DNA of 64,000 nucleotides. Source: Mycobacterium sp. 1164966.3 (lineage in GTDB: Bacteria > Actinomycetota > Actinomycetes > Mycobacteriales > Mycobacteriaceae). Positions 33,585 to 44,305 of the stretch are shown one piece after another. How positions within the stretch are numbered: position 1 is the stretch's first letter; the number at the start of each line of letters is the position of its first letter. The position numbers and the translations under genes are program-made. The stretch is taken from assembly GCF_001665395.1 (NCBI RefSeq), contig NZ_LZSG01000070.1, positions 124,001-188,000 of the forward strand, given 5' to 3'. Under the pieces are notes generated by a model, which saw only the letters and a list, made by a program, of their open reading frames with translations, was not told the DNA's origin and ran no database searches.

Positions 33585-35756
33585 ATGGCTTTCGCCACCG
33601 AGCATCCAGTAGTCGCACATTCGGAATACCGGCCGGCCGCAGAGGACGTGGAGGGGCTGGTGCGCACCGGCGCGCGTTTCGAGGTGGTCAGTCAGCACGC
33701 GCCGGCCGGCGACCAGCCGACCGCCATCGAGGAGCTGGAGCGGCGGATCAAAGCGGGGGAGCGCGACGTGGTGCTGCTCGGTGCCACCGGCACCGGCAAG
33801 TCGGCCACCACCGCGTGGCTGATCGAACGCCTGCAACGGCCCACGCTGGTGATGGCGCCTAACAAGACGCTGGCCGCCCAGCTGGCCAATGAGCTGCGAG
33901 AAATGTTGCCGCACAACGCGGTCGAGTACTTCGTGTCGTACTACGACTACTACCAGCCGGAGGCGTACATCGCGCAGACGGACACGTACATCGAAAAAGA
34001 CAGCTCGATCAACGACGACGTCGAGCGGCTGCGGCACTCGGCGACCTCGGCTCTGCTGTCCCGGCGCGACGTGGTCGTGGTGGCCTCCGTGTCCTGTATC
34101 TACGGACTGGGCACCCCGCAGTCCTATCTGGACCGCTCGGTGGAACTGAAGGTCGGCGCCGAGGTCCCGCGCGACGGCCTGCTGCGACTGCTGGTCGACG
34201 TGCAGTACACCCGTAACGACCTGTCCTTCACCCGCGGCTCGTTCCGGGTCCGCGGCGACACCGTCGAGATCATCCCGTCCTACGAAGAGCTGGCGGTCCG
34301 CATCGAGTTCTTCGGCGACGAGATCGAGGCGCTGTACTACCTGCATCCGCTGACCGGTGAGGTCATCCGCCAGGTTGACTCGCTGCGGATATTCCCGGCC
34401 ACGCACTACGTCGCCGGCCCGGAGCGAATGGCGCATGCGATCTCGACCATCGAGGCGGAACTCGCCGAACGACTCGCTGAACTCGAGGGTCAGGGCAAGC
34501 TGCTGGAGGCCCAGCGGCTGCGGATGCGCACCAACTATGACATCGAGATGATGCGCCAGGTCGGGTTCTGCTCGGGCATCGAGAACTACTCGCGCCACAT
34601 CGACGGTCGCGGGCCGGGCTCCCCGCCCGCGACCCTGCTGGACTACTTCCCGGAGGATTTCCTGCTGGTCATCGACGAGTCGCACGTCACCGTGCCCCAG
34701 ATCGGCGGCATGTACGAGGGCGACATGTCCCGGAAGCGCAACCTCGTCGAGTACGGGTTCCGGCTGCCGTCGGCCTGCGACAATCGCCCGCTGACCTGGG
34801 AAGAATTCGCCCAACGGATCGGGCAAACGGTGTACCTGTCGGCAACCCCGGGCCCCTATGAACTGAGCCAGACCGGCGGTGAGTTCGTCGAACAGGTGAT
34901 CCGGCCCACCGGTCTGGTCGATCCGAAAGTCGTGGTCAAGCCGACCAAAGGACAGATCGACGATCTCATCGGCGAAATCCGGAAACGCGCCGACGCCGAT
35001 CAGCGGGTGCTGGTGACAACGCTGACCAAGAAGATGGCCGAAGACCTCACCGACTACCTGCTCGAAATGGGCATTCGGGTGCGCTACCTGCACTCCGAGG
35101 TGGACACACTGCGCAGGGTCGAGTTGCTCAGGCAGCTGCGGCTGGGTGAGTACGACGTGCTGGTCGGGATCAACCTGCTCCGGGAGGGCCTGGACCTGCC
35201 CGAGGTGTCGCTGGTCGCGATCCTCGACGCCGACAAGGAGGGCTTCCTGCGCTCCACCCGCAGCCTGATCCAGACCATCGGCCGCGCCGCCCGCAATGTC
35301 TCCGGCGAAGTGCACATGTACGCCGACACGGTCACCGACTCGATGAAGGAAGCCATCGACGAAACCGAGCGCCGGCGAGCCAAGCAGATCGCGTACAACG
35401 AGGCCAACGGCATCGACCCGCAGCCATTGCGCAAGAAGATCGCCGACATCCTCGACCAGGTCTATCGCGAGGCGGACGACACGGAAACAGTCGAGATAGG
35501 CGGGTCGGGCCGCAACGCGTCGCGTGGCCGGCGGGCGCAGGGCGAGCCCGGCCGCGCGGTCAGCGCCGGGGTATTCGAGGGCCGGGACACCTCTGCCATG
35601 CCGCGAGCCGAGCTGGCCGACCTGATCAAAGACCTCACCGCCCAGATGATGGCCGCGGCCCGTGACCTTCAGTTCGAACTGGCCGCGCGGTTCCGCGACG
35701 AGATCGCGGACCTGAAGAAGGAACTGCGCGGGATGGACGCCGCCGGGCTCAAGTGA
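33585..35756 (+). CDS. uvrB: Excinuclease ABC subunit B
   Basis: This is the damage-verifying helicase-like subunit of nucleotide excision repair (723 aa). It has Walker A LLGATGTGKSAT (about 64-75), the beta-hairpin region YYDYYQPEAYIAQTDTYIEK (about 115-134) that inserts behind the lesion, DEAD-like VIDESHVTVPQ, motif V/VI segments (GINLLREGLDLPEV, QTIGRAARN) and a C-terminal UVR motif that contacts UvrA/UvrC (AARDLQFELAARFRDEI). It is about 25 aa longer than the M. tuberculosis form as I recall it, from an insertion near residues 17-24. Its stop overlaps the next gene (GTGA). Confidence 0.98.
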   Translation: MAFATEHPVVAHSEYRPAAEDVEGLVRTGARFEVVSQHAPAGDQPTAIEELERRIKAGERDVVLLGATGTGKSATTAWLIERLQRPTLVMAPNKTLAAQLANELREMLPHNAVEYFVSYYDYYQPEAYIAQTDTYIEKDSSINDDVERLRHSATSALLSRRDVVVVASVSCIYGLGTPQSYLDRSVELKVGAEVPRDGLLRLLVDVQYTRNDLSFTRGSFRVRGDTVEIIPSYEELAVRIEFFGDEIEALYYLHPLTGEVIRQVDSLRIFPATHYVAGPERMAHAISTIEAELAERLAELEGQGKLLEAQRLRMRTNYDIEMMRQVGFCSGIENYSRHIDGRGPGSPPATLLDYFPEDFLLVIDESHVTVPQIGGMYEGDMSRKRNLVEYGFRLPSACDNRPLTWEEFAQRIGQTVYLSATPGPYELSQTGGEFVEQVIRPTGLVDPKVVVKPTKGQIDDLIGEIRKRADADQRVLVTTLTKKMAEDLTDYLLEMGIRVRYLHSEVDTLRRVELLRQLRLGEYDVLVGINLLREGLDLPEVSLVAILDADKEGFLRSTRSLIQTIGRAARNVSGEVHMYADTVTDSMKEAIDETERRRAKQIAYNEANGIDPQPLRKKIADILDQVYREADDTETVEIGGSGRNASRGRRAQGEPGRAVSAGVFEGRDTSAMPRAELADLIKDLTAQMMAAARDLQFELAARFRDEIADLKKELRGMDAAGLK

Positions 35757-37168
35757 CGGCAACGACAACCGAAACCGGCAGTTGGCGTGAGCTGCTGGGC
35801 CGCTACCTAGGCGCGTCCGTCGTGCTGGCCGGTGGCGTTGGTCTGTACGCCACCAACGAGTTCCTGACCGTCAGTTTGCTGCCCAGCGCCATCGTCGAGA
35901 TCGGCGGGAACCGGCTGTACGCCTGGGTGGTCACCCTCTACCTGGTCGGCTCGGTGGTCGCGGCGACCACGGTCAATTCGGTACTGGTGAGATTCGGCGC
36001 CCGCAACTCGTTTCTGCTGGGGCTGGCCGTCTTCGGCGTCGCCAGCCTGGTGTGCGCGGCAGCGCCGAGCATGGAGGTTTTGATAGCAGGACGCACCCTG
36101 CAGGGAGTGGCCGGCGGCCTGCTGGCCGGCCTCGGGTACGCCCTGATCAACTCCGCCCTGCCTCGATCATTGTGGACGCGTGGGTCGGCGCTGGTGTCGG
36201 CGATGTGGGGGGTTGCGACCGTCGTCGGGCCGGCGATCGGCGGCGTGTTCGCCCAATTCGGGTTGTGGCGCTGGGCATTCGGCTCGATGGCAATTCTGAC
36301 CGCGCTGATGTCGATCCTGGTGCCGACGGTACTGGCCGCCAGCCGAGACGGCGCGGGTGGCGAGACACCCGCGACACCGGCCCTCAAGGTGCCGGTGTGG
36401 TCTTTGCTGCTGATGGGCGCCTCCGCGCTGGCGGTCAGCGTCGCACAGCTTCCGCACCGCGTCCTGGCGACTACCGGATTGCTGGGGGCCGGTGTGCTGC
36501 TGGTCGCGGTGTTCATGGTCGTCGACCGGCGCAGCCGAGCAGCGGTATTGCCGTTGAGCGTGTTTGGCTCCGGCCCGTTGAAATGGGTCTACCTGACGAT
36601 GGCCCTGCAGATGATGGCGGTGATGGTTGACACCTACGTGCCCTTGTTCGGCAAGCAGCTCGGACACCTGAACCCTGTTCTGGCCGGATTCCTGGGGGCG
36701 GCGCTGGCGGTCGGCTGGACGGTCAGCGAGATGGTCAGCGCATCGCTGAACAACTCTCGGCTCATCGGGTATGTGGTCTTGACCGCGCCGCTGGTGATGG
36801 CGGCCGGTCTCGCGGTGGGTGCCCTCACTCAGCGCGCCGACGCATCGATCGGAGTCATCGTGCTCTGGGCGGCGGCATTGCTGGTGGCTGGAATAGGCAT
36901 CGGGATGGCCTGGCCGCACCTGGCGGTAAGAGCCATGGAATGTGTCGACGACCCCGCCGAAGGCGGCGCGGCCGCGGCCGCGATCAACATCGTGCAGCTG
37001 ATTTCCGCGGCCTTCGGTGCCGGGCTGGCCGGGGTTGTGGTGAACCTCGCCGACGGCGCCGACCTACTGGCCGCCCAGTGGTTGTTCACGGTGTTCACGC
37101 TGCTTGCGGCGGTCGGCTTCATCGCCTCCTACCGAGCGACCCGCGGCGACCGGCGCTCACCGCGTTGA
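35753..37168 (+). CDS. Major facilitator superfamily efflux transporter
   Basis: This is the homologue of Rv1634 (471 aa), with 12-14 hydrophobic segments across its length. It has the family signature region LVCAAAPSMEVLIAGRTLQGVAGG near 100-125 and RFGARNSFLLGLAVFG, typical of the drug:H+ antiporter group. Substrates are unknown; Rv1634 has been linked to fluoroquinolone export. It is coupled to uvrB by a 4-nt GTGA overlap, so it may share the damage-inducible uvrB promoter. Its 3' end overlaps the convergent mannosyltransferase gene by 12 nt. Confidence 0.9.
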   Translation: MTATTTETGSWRELLGRYLGASVVLAGGVGLYATNEFLTVSLLPSAIVEIGGNRLYAWVVTLYLVGSVVAATTVNSVLVRFGARNSFLLGLAVFGVASLVCAAAPSMEVLIAGRTLQGVAGGLLAGLGYALINSALPRSLWTRGSALVSAMWGVATVVGPAIGGVFAQFGLWRWAFGSMAILTALMSILVPTVLAASRDGAGGETPATPALKVPVWSLLLMGASALAVSVAQLPHRVLATTGLLGAGVLLVAVFMVVDRRSRAAVLPLSVFGSGPLKWVYLTMALQMMAVMVDTYVPLFGKQLGHLNPVLAGFLGAALAVGWTVSEMVSASLNNSRLIGYVVLTAPLVMAAGLAVGALTQRADASIGVIVLWAAALLVAGIGIGMAWPHLAVRAMECVDDPAEGGAAAAAINIVQLISAAFGAGLAGVVVNLADGADLLAAQWLFTVFTLLAAVGFIASYRATRGDRRSPR

Positions 37169-38746
37169 CTTGACCACCTGCGAGTAGTGGAACTGCCATC
37201 GCTCGACGATGCGGAAACCCAAATAGCCGGGAAATTGGTACGCCGGTGCGCGACCGAACGCTTTTCCCGGCGGCAGCGAGTCGCCGGTTTGATGATCGGG
37301 CAATGACTTGTCCCGGTCGGTGATGGTCCACAGCGTGGAGCACTTGTTGATCTTGGCCGTCGTCAGCCACACCGCCACGTGACCGTCCCACAAGGCACCG
37401 ACCTTCGGCCCGTAGTATCCGCGCTCCACATCGACCAGCGATCGGTACGCGGCGGGGCGGGCGGCCAGCAGCGCGCGGACCGGCCCGGGCCGCCACGGGA
37501 CCGTGTTGTCCACCATCAGGCAGTCCCCAGGCACCGCGTGGGAACTGATCAGATCGGCAACCTGGCTGTAGTCCCAGCCCTCTTTGGCGTACGGGCCGCG
37601 TTGGGTGACAAGGTAATTCGGCAACGCGGCCACCGCGAACAGCACTAACAGACCGGCGATGAACAATGGCTTGCGGGCGACCGTGACGATGCAGACCGCC
37701 AGCACCACGGCCGCCGCGGGGGCGGTGAGAATCAGATAGCGCGGGTAGTACATAGGTTCGACGGTGGCCGAATAGACCAGCACGATGGCGTTCGGAATCA
37801 CGATCCACGCCGAGCAGGCCTGCAGCAGCCGGCGGGTCTCGCCACCGGGTCCGGGTGCGCCGGCCAGCCGCGCCGCAATGGCGGCGACGACGAGCACTCC
37901 CGACAGAATCGCCAACGGAACGCTGTGGTCGAAATACTGCCGATGCACCACGTCGAGGAAAAGGTTGCGATGCAGTCCCGCAATCCAGCCCACCTGAAAC
38001 GCCTGTCCGTGGGCGAACAGCAGGAAAGGTGTCATGGCGCCCAGCGCGAGGGCTGAGCTGGCCGACCACCAGATGACGACGGACTTACGCGCTCCTCTGG
38101 GTGCGAGCAGTGCCAGCATCGCTGCGTACACCGGCACCAACAGCACCAGATAGACGCTGACCAGTATCGACAGCATCAGTGTCAGCGTGTAGACCAGCCA
38201 CAGCCGTGGCCGGTTACGCCGCACTGCCGCGACGAACAAAACCGTCAACCAGGCGGCGGCCGCCACCGACAGAGCGGAGGAGCGCGCCTCGATACCGGCC
38301 CACGTGATTCGGGGCAGGATGGCGAACACGACGCCCGCGCACAACGCGGTACGACGGCCCTGCGAAGGAAACTGCTTGGCGAAAACGACCACACCTGCCG
38401 CTGCGGCGCCGACCGCCAGACTGCTGGGAAACCGCGACCAGAACTCCGTCGGCGGGAAGACGGCGAACCAGCCGTGCATCAGCAGGTAGTAGAAGCCGTG
38501 CACGGCGTCGATATGGCCGAGGAGCTTCCACAGTTCGGGCAGTGTCCGGCTCGCCGAGGCCGAAATCGTGGCGCCCTCGTCGTACCACAGGGACGGCCGG
38601 CCCGCCCAGCCCGCGCTGATCACGACGGCCAGCAGGGCGATCGCCAGGGGGTCCAGCAGCCGGCCGCGAGCGTGTGCGCGCCCCGGCTCGTCGGCGATAT
38701 CCGCCGCGCGTCCCTCGAGAGTCGGTACAGACATGATGCTTGTCAC
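37157..38746 (-). CDS. capA: GT-C mannosyltransferase (Rv1635c/CapA type)
   Basis: This polytopic membrane glycosyltransferase of the GT-C fold (529 aa) has about ten membrane helices. The first extracytoplasmic loop has the acidic motif LWYDEGATIS near 53-62, where polyprenyl-phosphate-mannose is used. In M. tuberculosis the homologue adds the first mannose cap onto the arabinan of lipoarabinomannan. A soluble C-terminal part (about 400-529) follows, with CSTLW and PYQ-like segments. A second Met at 38734 (MSVPTLEGR) is an alternative start. It is convergent and overlapping with the MFS gene. Confidence 0.85.
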   Translation of the reverse strand: MTSIMSVPTLEGRAADIADEPGRAHARGRLLDPLAIALLAVVISAGWAGRPSLWYDEGATISASASRTLPELWKLLGHIDAVHGFYYLLMHGWFAVFPPTEFWSRFPSSLAVGAAAAGVVVFAKQFPSQGRRTALCAGVVFAILPRITWAGIEARSSALSVAAAAWLTVLFVAAVRRNRPRLWLVYTLTLMLSILVSVYLVLLVPVYAAMLALLAPRGARKSVVIWWSASSALALGAMTPFLLFAHGQAFQVGWIAGLHRNLFLDVVHRQYFDHSVPLAILSGVLVVAAIAARLAGAPGPGGETRRLLQACSAWIVIPNAIVLVYSATVEPMYYPRYLILTAPAAAVVLAVCIVTVARKPLFIAGLLVLFAVAALPNYLVTQRGPYAKEGWDYSQVADLISSHAVPGDCLMVDNTVPWRPGPVRALLAARPAAYRSLVDVERGYYGPKVGALWDGHVAVWLTTAKINKCSTLWTITDRDKSLPDHQTGDSLPPGKAFGRAPAYQFPGYLGFRIVERWQFHYSQVVKSTR

Positions 38747-38920
38747 TGTAATGAACCTGGTCAGCGGTCCGTCGCTGGTGCGCTACCCAGGGTTTCGCAC
38801 GTGACCGATCCCGCTAGGTGTGCGTGACCATGAGGTTTCCGACACGGTTGAATCTCACCATCTGCATCCGGCACGCGATAGTGTCTTGGCTTGGCGTAGC
38901 AACCGACATTGGGAGGGTAA

Positions 38921-39364
38921 ATGAGCGCCTACAAGACCGTGGTGGTAGGAACCGACGGCTCGGATTCATCGATGCGTGCGGTGGACCGGGCGGCCACTAT
39001 CGCCGGGGCGGACGCGAAGTTGATCATCGCGTCGGCGTATCTACCCCAGCACGACGACGGCCGGGCCGCCGACGTCCTGAAACAAGAGAGCTACAAGGTC
39101 TCGGGCACCGCGCCGATCTACGACATCCTCCACGACGCGCGGGAGCGGGCGCACAACGCCGGCGCGAAGAACGTGGAGGAGCGACCGATCGTGGGGGCTC
39201 CGGTCGACGCGCTGGTGCACCTGGCTGAGGAGGAAAAAGCCGATCTGCTGGTCGTCGGCAACGTCGGTCTGAGCACCATCGCCGGCCGCCTGCTGGGATC
39301 TGTGCCGGCCAACGTCTCACGCCGGGCCAAGGTCGACGTGCTGATCGTGCACACCACGAACTAG
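38921..39364 (+). CDS. Universal stress protein (Rv1636/TB15.3 type)
   Basis: This small cytosolic nucleotide-binding protein (147 aa) has the USP start VVVGTDGSDSS at 8-18 and the binding-loop pattern GNVGLSTIAGRLLGSVPANVSRRA near 113-136, which is the G-2x-G-9x-G-S/N type. The M. tuberculosis homologue has been reported to bind cAMP with high affinity, which is relevant because two adenylate cyclases are encoded in this window. GGGAGGG lies 4-10 nt before the ATG. The 174 nt upstream contain no operator I could identify. Confidence 0.95.
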   Translation: MSAYKTVVVGTDGSDSSMRAVDRAATIAGADAKLIIASAYLPQHDDGRAADVLKQESYKVSGTAPIYDILHDARERAHNAGAKNVEERPIVGAPVDALVHLAEEEKADLLVVGNVGLSTIAGRLLGSVPANVSRRAKVDVLIVHTTN

Positions 39365-39367
39365 CTC

Positions 39368-40054
39368 CTACCAGCCTCGTTCACGCCATTCGTCGAGGTT
39401 GGGGCGTTCGGCGCCCAACACGGTGTCGTCACCGTGCCCGGGGTAGATGACCGTGGAGTCGTCGTACACGTCGAAGACCCGGGTGGTGACGTCGTCGAGT
39501 AGCTGGGTGAAGTCGCCGGGTTGCCATGTCTTGCCCACCCCTCCCGGGAACAGACAATCGCCGGTGAACAGGTGCGTCACATCTCCGGTCGCCGGCCCGT
39601 CGAGGGCCAGGGCAACGGATCCCGGCGTATGCCCGCGCAGGTGGATGACGTCGAAGGTCAGCTTGCCGATTTGCACCGTATCGCCGTTAACCAGCAAACG
39701 ATCGGGCTTGACCGGCAGCGGATCGGCGTCGATCTCGTGCGCGGCGGTCGGCGTGCCGGTCGCCGCGGCCACCGCCTCCAGCGCCTGCCAGTGATCGAAG
39801 TGCTGGTGGCTGGTCACGATCAGCGACAATTTCGGCGCGTATCGCCGGATCAGGTCGATGAGAGTCTCGGCGTCGTTGGCGGCGTCGATCAGGAGTGTTT
39901 CGCCGGTCTCGGAACATGTCACCAGGTAGGCGTTGTTGTCCATGGGGCCCACCGATGCCTTCAGGATCGTGGCCCCGGGCAGCGTGCGGCGCGCCGCGGT
40001 ACCGGGGTCGACGTGTCCGGTGTAGTTGTCGCTCAGGTTGTCGGGGGCAGTCAT
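39368..40054 (-). CDS. Metallo-beta-lactamase fold hydrolase
   Basis: This is the homologue of Rv1637c (228 aa). The metal site TSHQHFDHW (HxHxDH) lies near 81-89, with further ligands in RGHTPGS (His142), FTGDCLF (Asp166) and YPGHGDD (His207). This arrangement is typical of glyoxalase II-like and related hydrolases acting on thioesters or other small metabolites; the substrate is not known. The ATG at 40054 gives MTAPDNLSD; a longer frame to 40747 lies inside uvrA on the other strand and is rejected. It is divergent from uvrA. Confidence 0.9.
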   Translation of the reverse strand: MTAPDNLSDNYTGHVDPGTAARRTLPGATILKASVGPMDNNAYLVTCSETGETLLIDAANDAETLIDLIRRYAPKLSLIVTSHQHFDHWQALEAVAAATGTPTAAHEIDADPLPVKPDRLLVNGDTVQIGKLTFDVIHLRGHTPGSVALALDGPATGDVTHLFTGDCLFPGGVGKTWQPGDFTQLLDDVTTRVFDVYDDSTVIYPGHGDDTVLGAERPNLDEWRERGW

Positions 40055-40082
40055 ACCGGTCAGGTTACTGGTCTGCGGATGC

Positions 40083-40105
40083 TTGTCGGTACGGCCACAT
40101 AGCAT
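40083..40105 (+). promoter_or_regulatory. PafBC/RecA-NDp-type promoter of uvrA
   Basis: TTGTCGGTA (40083-40091), an 8-nt spacer and TAGCAT (40100-40105) match TTGTCRGTG-N8-TANNNT with one change. The expected leader before the GTG at 40151 is about 39 nt. It lies in the 96-nt gap between the divergent hydrolase gene and uvrA. Confidence 0.75.
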
Positions 40106-40150
40106 GGGGGACGAGTTCTGTCTGAAAGCCAATGGGTTGAAAGGGAGTGC

Positions 40151-43069
<2,919 letters not shown>

Positions 43070-43129
43070 ATTGATTCTGCGGAGAGGGCGCACCCCTCTC
43101 GAATTCCGCCGCCCTGGTAGCAGTTTCGA

Positions 43130-44305
43130 TCAGGCCGTGGTCCCCGACTTCGATAGCGGCGACGGGAAGCGAGGGCTGACCCGCACGCCATCCAGCCACT
43201 CGGTGAGTTCGTCGGCACGCCGCTGCAGGGCACGTCGCGCGTCCCGGCCGGGGTCCTCGAGCAACTGCAACTCGACGCGCGCGTCGCCGTCTTGATACCA
43301 GCCGCCCACCACGCGCCCATTGCACCATGCGGTCGGACCGGCGTTGCCGTTGCGGTCGAAAACCTGGTCCCGGTGGGCACCGATATACCAGTCACGCTCA
43401 GACCAGCCCATTGTCGTCACATCGAGGCCCGGAAGCAGCGCACACCACGGCTCGACGTCCGGCTCGGTATCGAGATCGTCCGGCATCGCGTAGCCGACCT
43501 TCCCGCTCAGGTCTACTTGCGCTGCGCCGATGTCGGCCAACGCTTTTCGTGCGGCGGTCAGGGTGGTGCCGAACCACCACTTCACATCGTCGACGCTTGC
43601 CGGCCCGAACGTCCGCAGCCAGCGTCGGGTCAGGTCTGCCTGCGCATCTGCCGACGACGCCGGGTGGCGAAGTTCACCCAGCCAGTCCGCGGTGGTCGCC
43701 CACCGCGGACGCGACGTGGTCCACGTTGCGTCGTTGGGTCCGCGCACGATTTCGCCGCGCGCCGAAAGCACCGTCAAAACCCGTGGCGCGATCGGAACCT
43801 CACCGCCCCAACGCTTTCCGGGCGCCGGATTGTAGGTTCCGACCAGTTCTGGGAGCGCGGCCCGCAGCTCGGTGCTGCTGGCAGGGCCGTGCTCGCCGAG
43901 GTGGCGCACCACCGCGGCGCAGGCCGCCTCCAGCCAGCGTTCGCCGTCCGCGGTCAGCCCCGCCTTGCGCACATCGGCGGCCAGCCGGCGACTCTCGTTG
44001 ACGGCCACCCGGTCGCTCGCCGCGGCTTGCACCACCTCCAGGTCAGCCGCGTTCACCAACCACAGCGTCCGCCGCATTGCCAGCTGCTTGACCGCAGATC
44101 GCTGCACATACAGCTCGCTGTCCAGGTCGACGGTGGAAAAACTCGCCGACCGCGCCCACAGCGACAGATACGGAGTGGCGGGATCGGTGGCATGCAGCCC
44201 GACTAGCCCTGCGATGACCGTGCTTATCGGCGGCGAGCCGGCCGGCGCCAGGAAATGCCTGCGCGCCAGCCGGTTTCGCCGTTCGTCGACACCGAATTTG
44301 CGCAC
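43130..44305 (-). CDS. Winged-helix DNA-binding domain protein (HTH_42/AlkZ-like superfamily)
   Basis: The 391-aa protein matches the large family of actinobacterial winged-helix proteins that includes the interstrand-crosslink glycosylases AlkZ and YcaQ. Family traits are the start VDERRNRLARRHFLAP, GLHATDPATPYLSLWAR near 35-51, MRRTLWLVNAADL near 77-89 and the C-terminal WYIGAHRDQVFDRNGNAGPTAW. AlkZ has a catalytic QxQ and YcaQ a QxD at the position of LHATD here, so the glycosylase residues are not obviously conserved and an enzymatic role is unproven. It starts (GTG) directly after the htpG stop codon, implying co-translation. Confidence 0.82.
   Translation of the reverse strand: MRKFGVDERRNRLARRHFLAPAGSPPISTVIAGLVGLHATDPATPYLSLWARSASFSTVDLDSELYVQRSAVKQLAMRRTLWLVNAADLEVVQAAASDRVAVNESRRLAADVRKAGLTADGERWLEAACAAVVRHLGEHGPASSTELRAALPELVGTYNPAPGKRWGGEVPIAPRVLTVLSARGEIVRGPNDATWTTSRPRWATTADWLGELRHPASSADAQADLTRRWLRTFGPASVDDVKWWFGTTLTAARKALADIGAAQVDLSGKVGYAMPDDLDTEPDVEPWCALLPGLDVTTMGWSERDWYIGAHRDQVFDRNGNAGPTAWCNGRVVGGWYQDGDARVELQLLEDPGRDARRALQRRADELTEWLDGVRVSPRFPSPLSKSGTTA

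Noticed and set aside
33375..35768. 797-aa minus-strand frame opposite uvrB
   Set aside because: It mirrors the codon bias of uvrB, has no domain or ribosome site, and extends into the neighbouring gene's antisense.
38747..38920. Crp-type or SigF-type site upstream of the universal stress protein gene
   Set aside because: CACGTGACC and GCGTGACC direct repeats are present, but no TGTGA-N6-TCACA or GTTT-N15-GGGTAT pattern could be supported.
40055..40150. LexA (SOS) box in front of uvrA or uvrB
   Set aside because: I looked for TCGAAC-N4-GTTCGA-like boxes in both promoter gaps and found none; only PafBC-type motifs are present.
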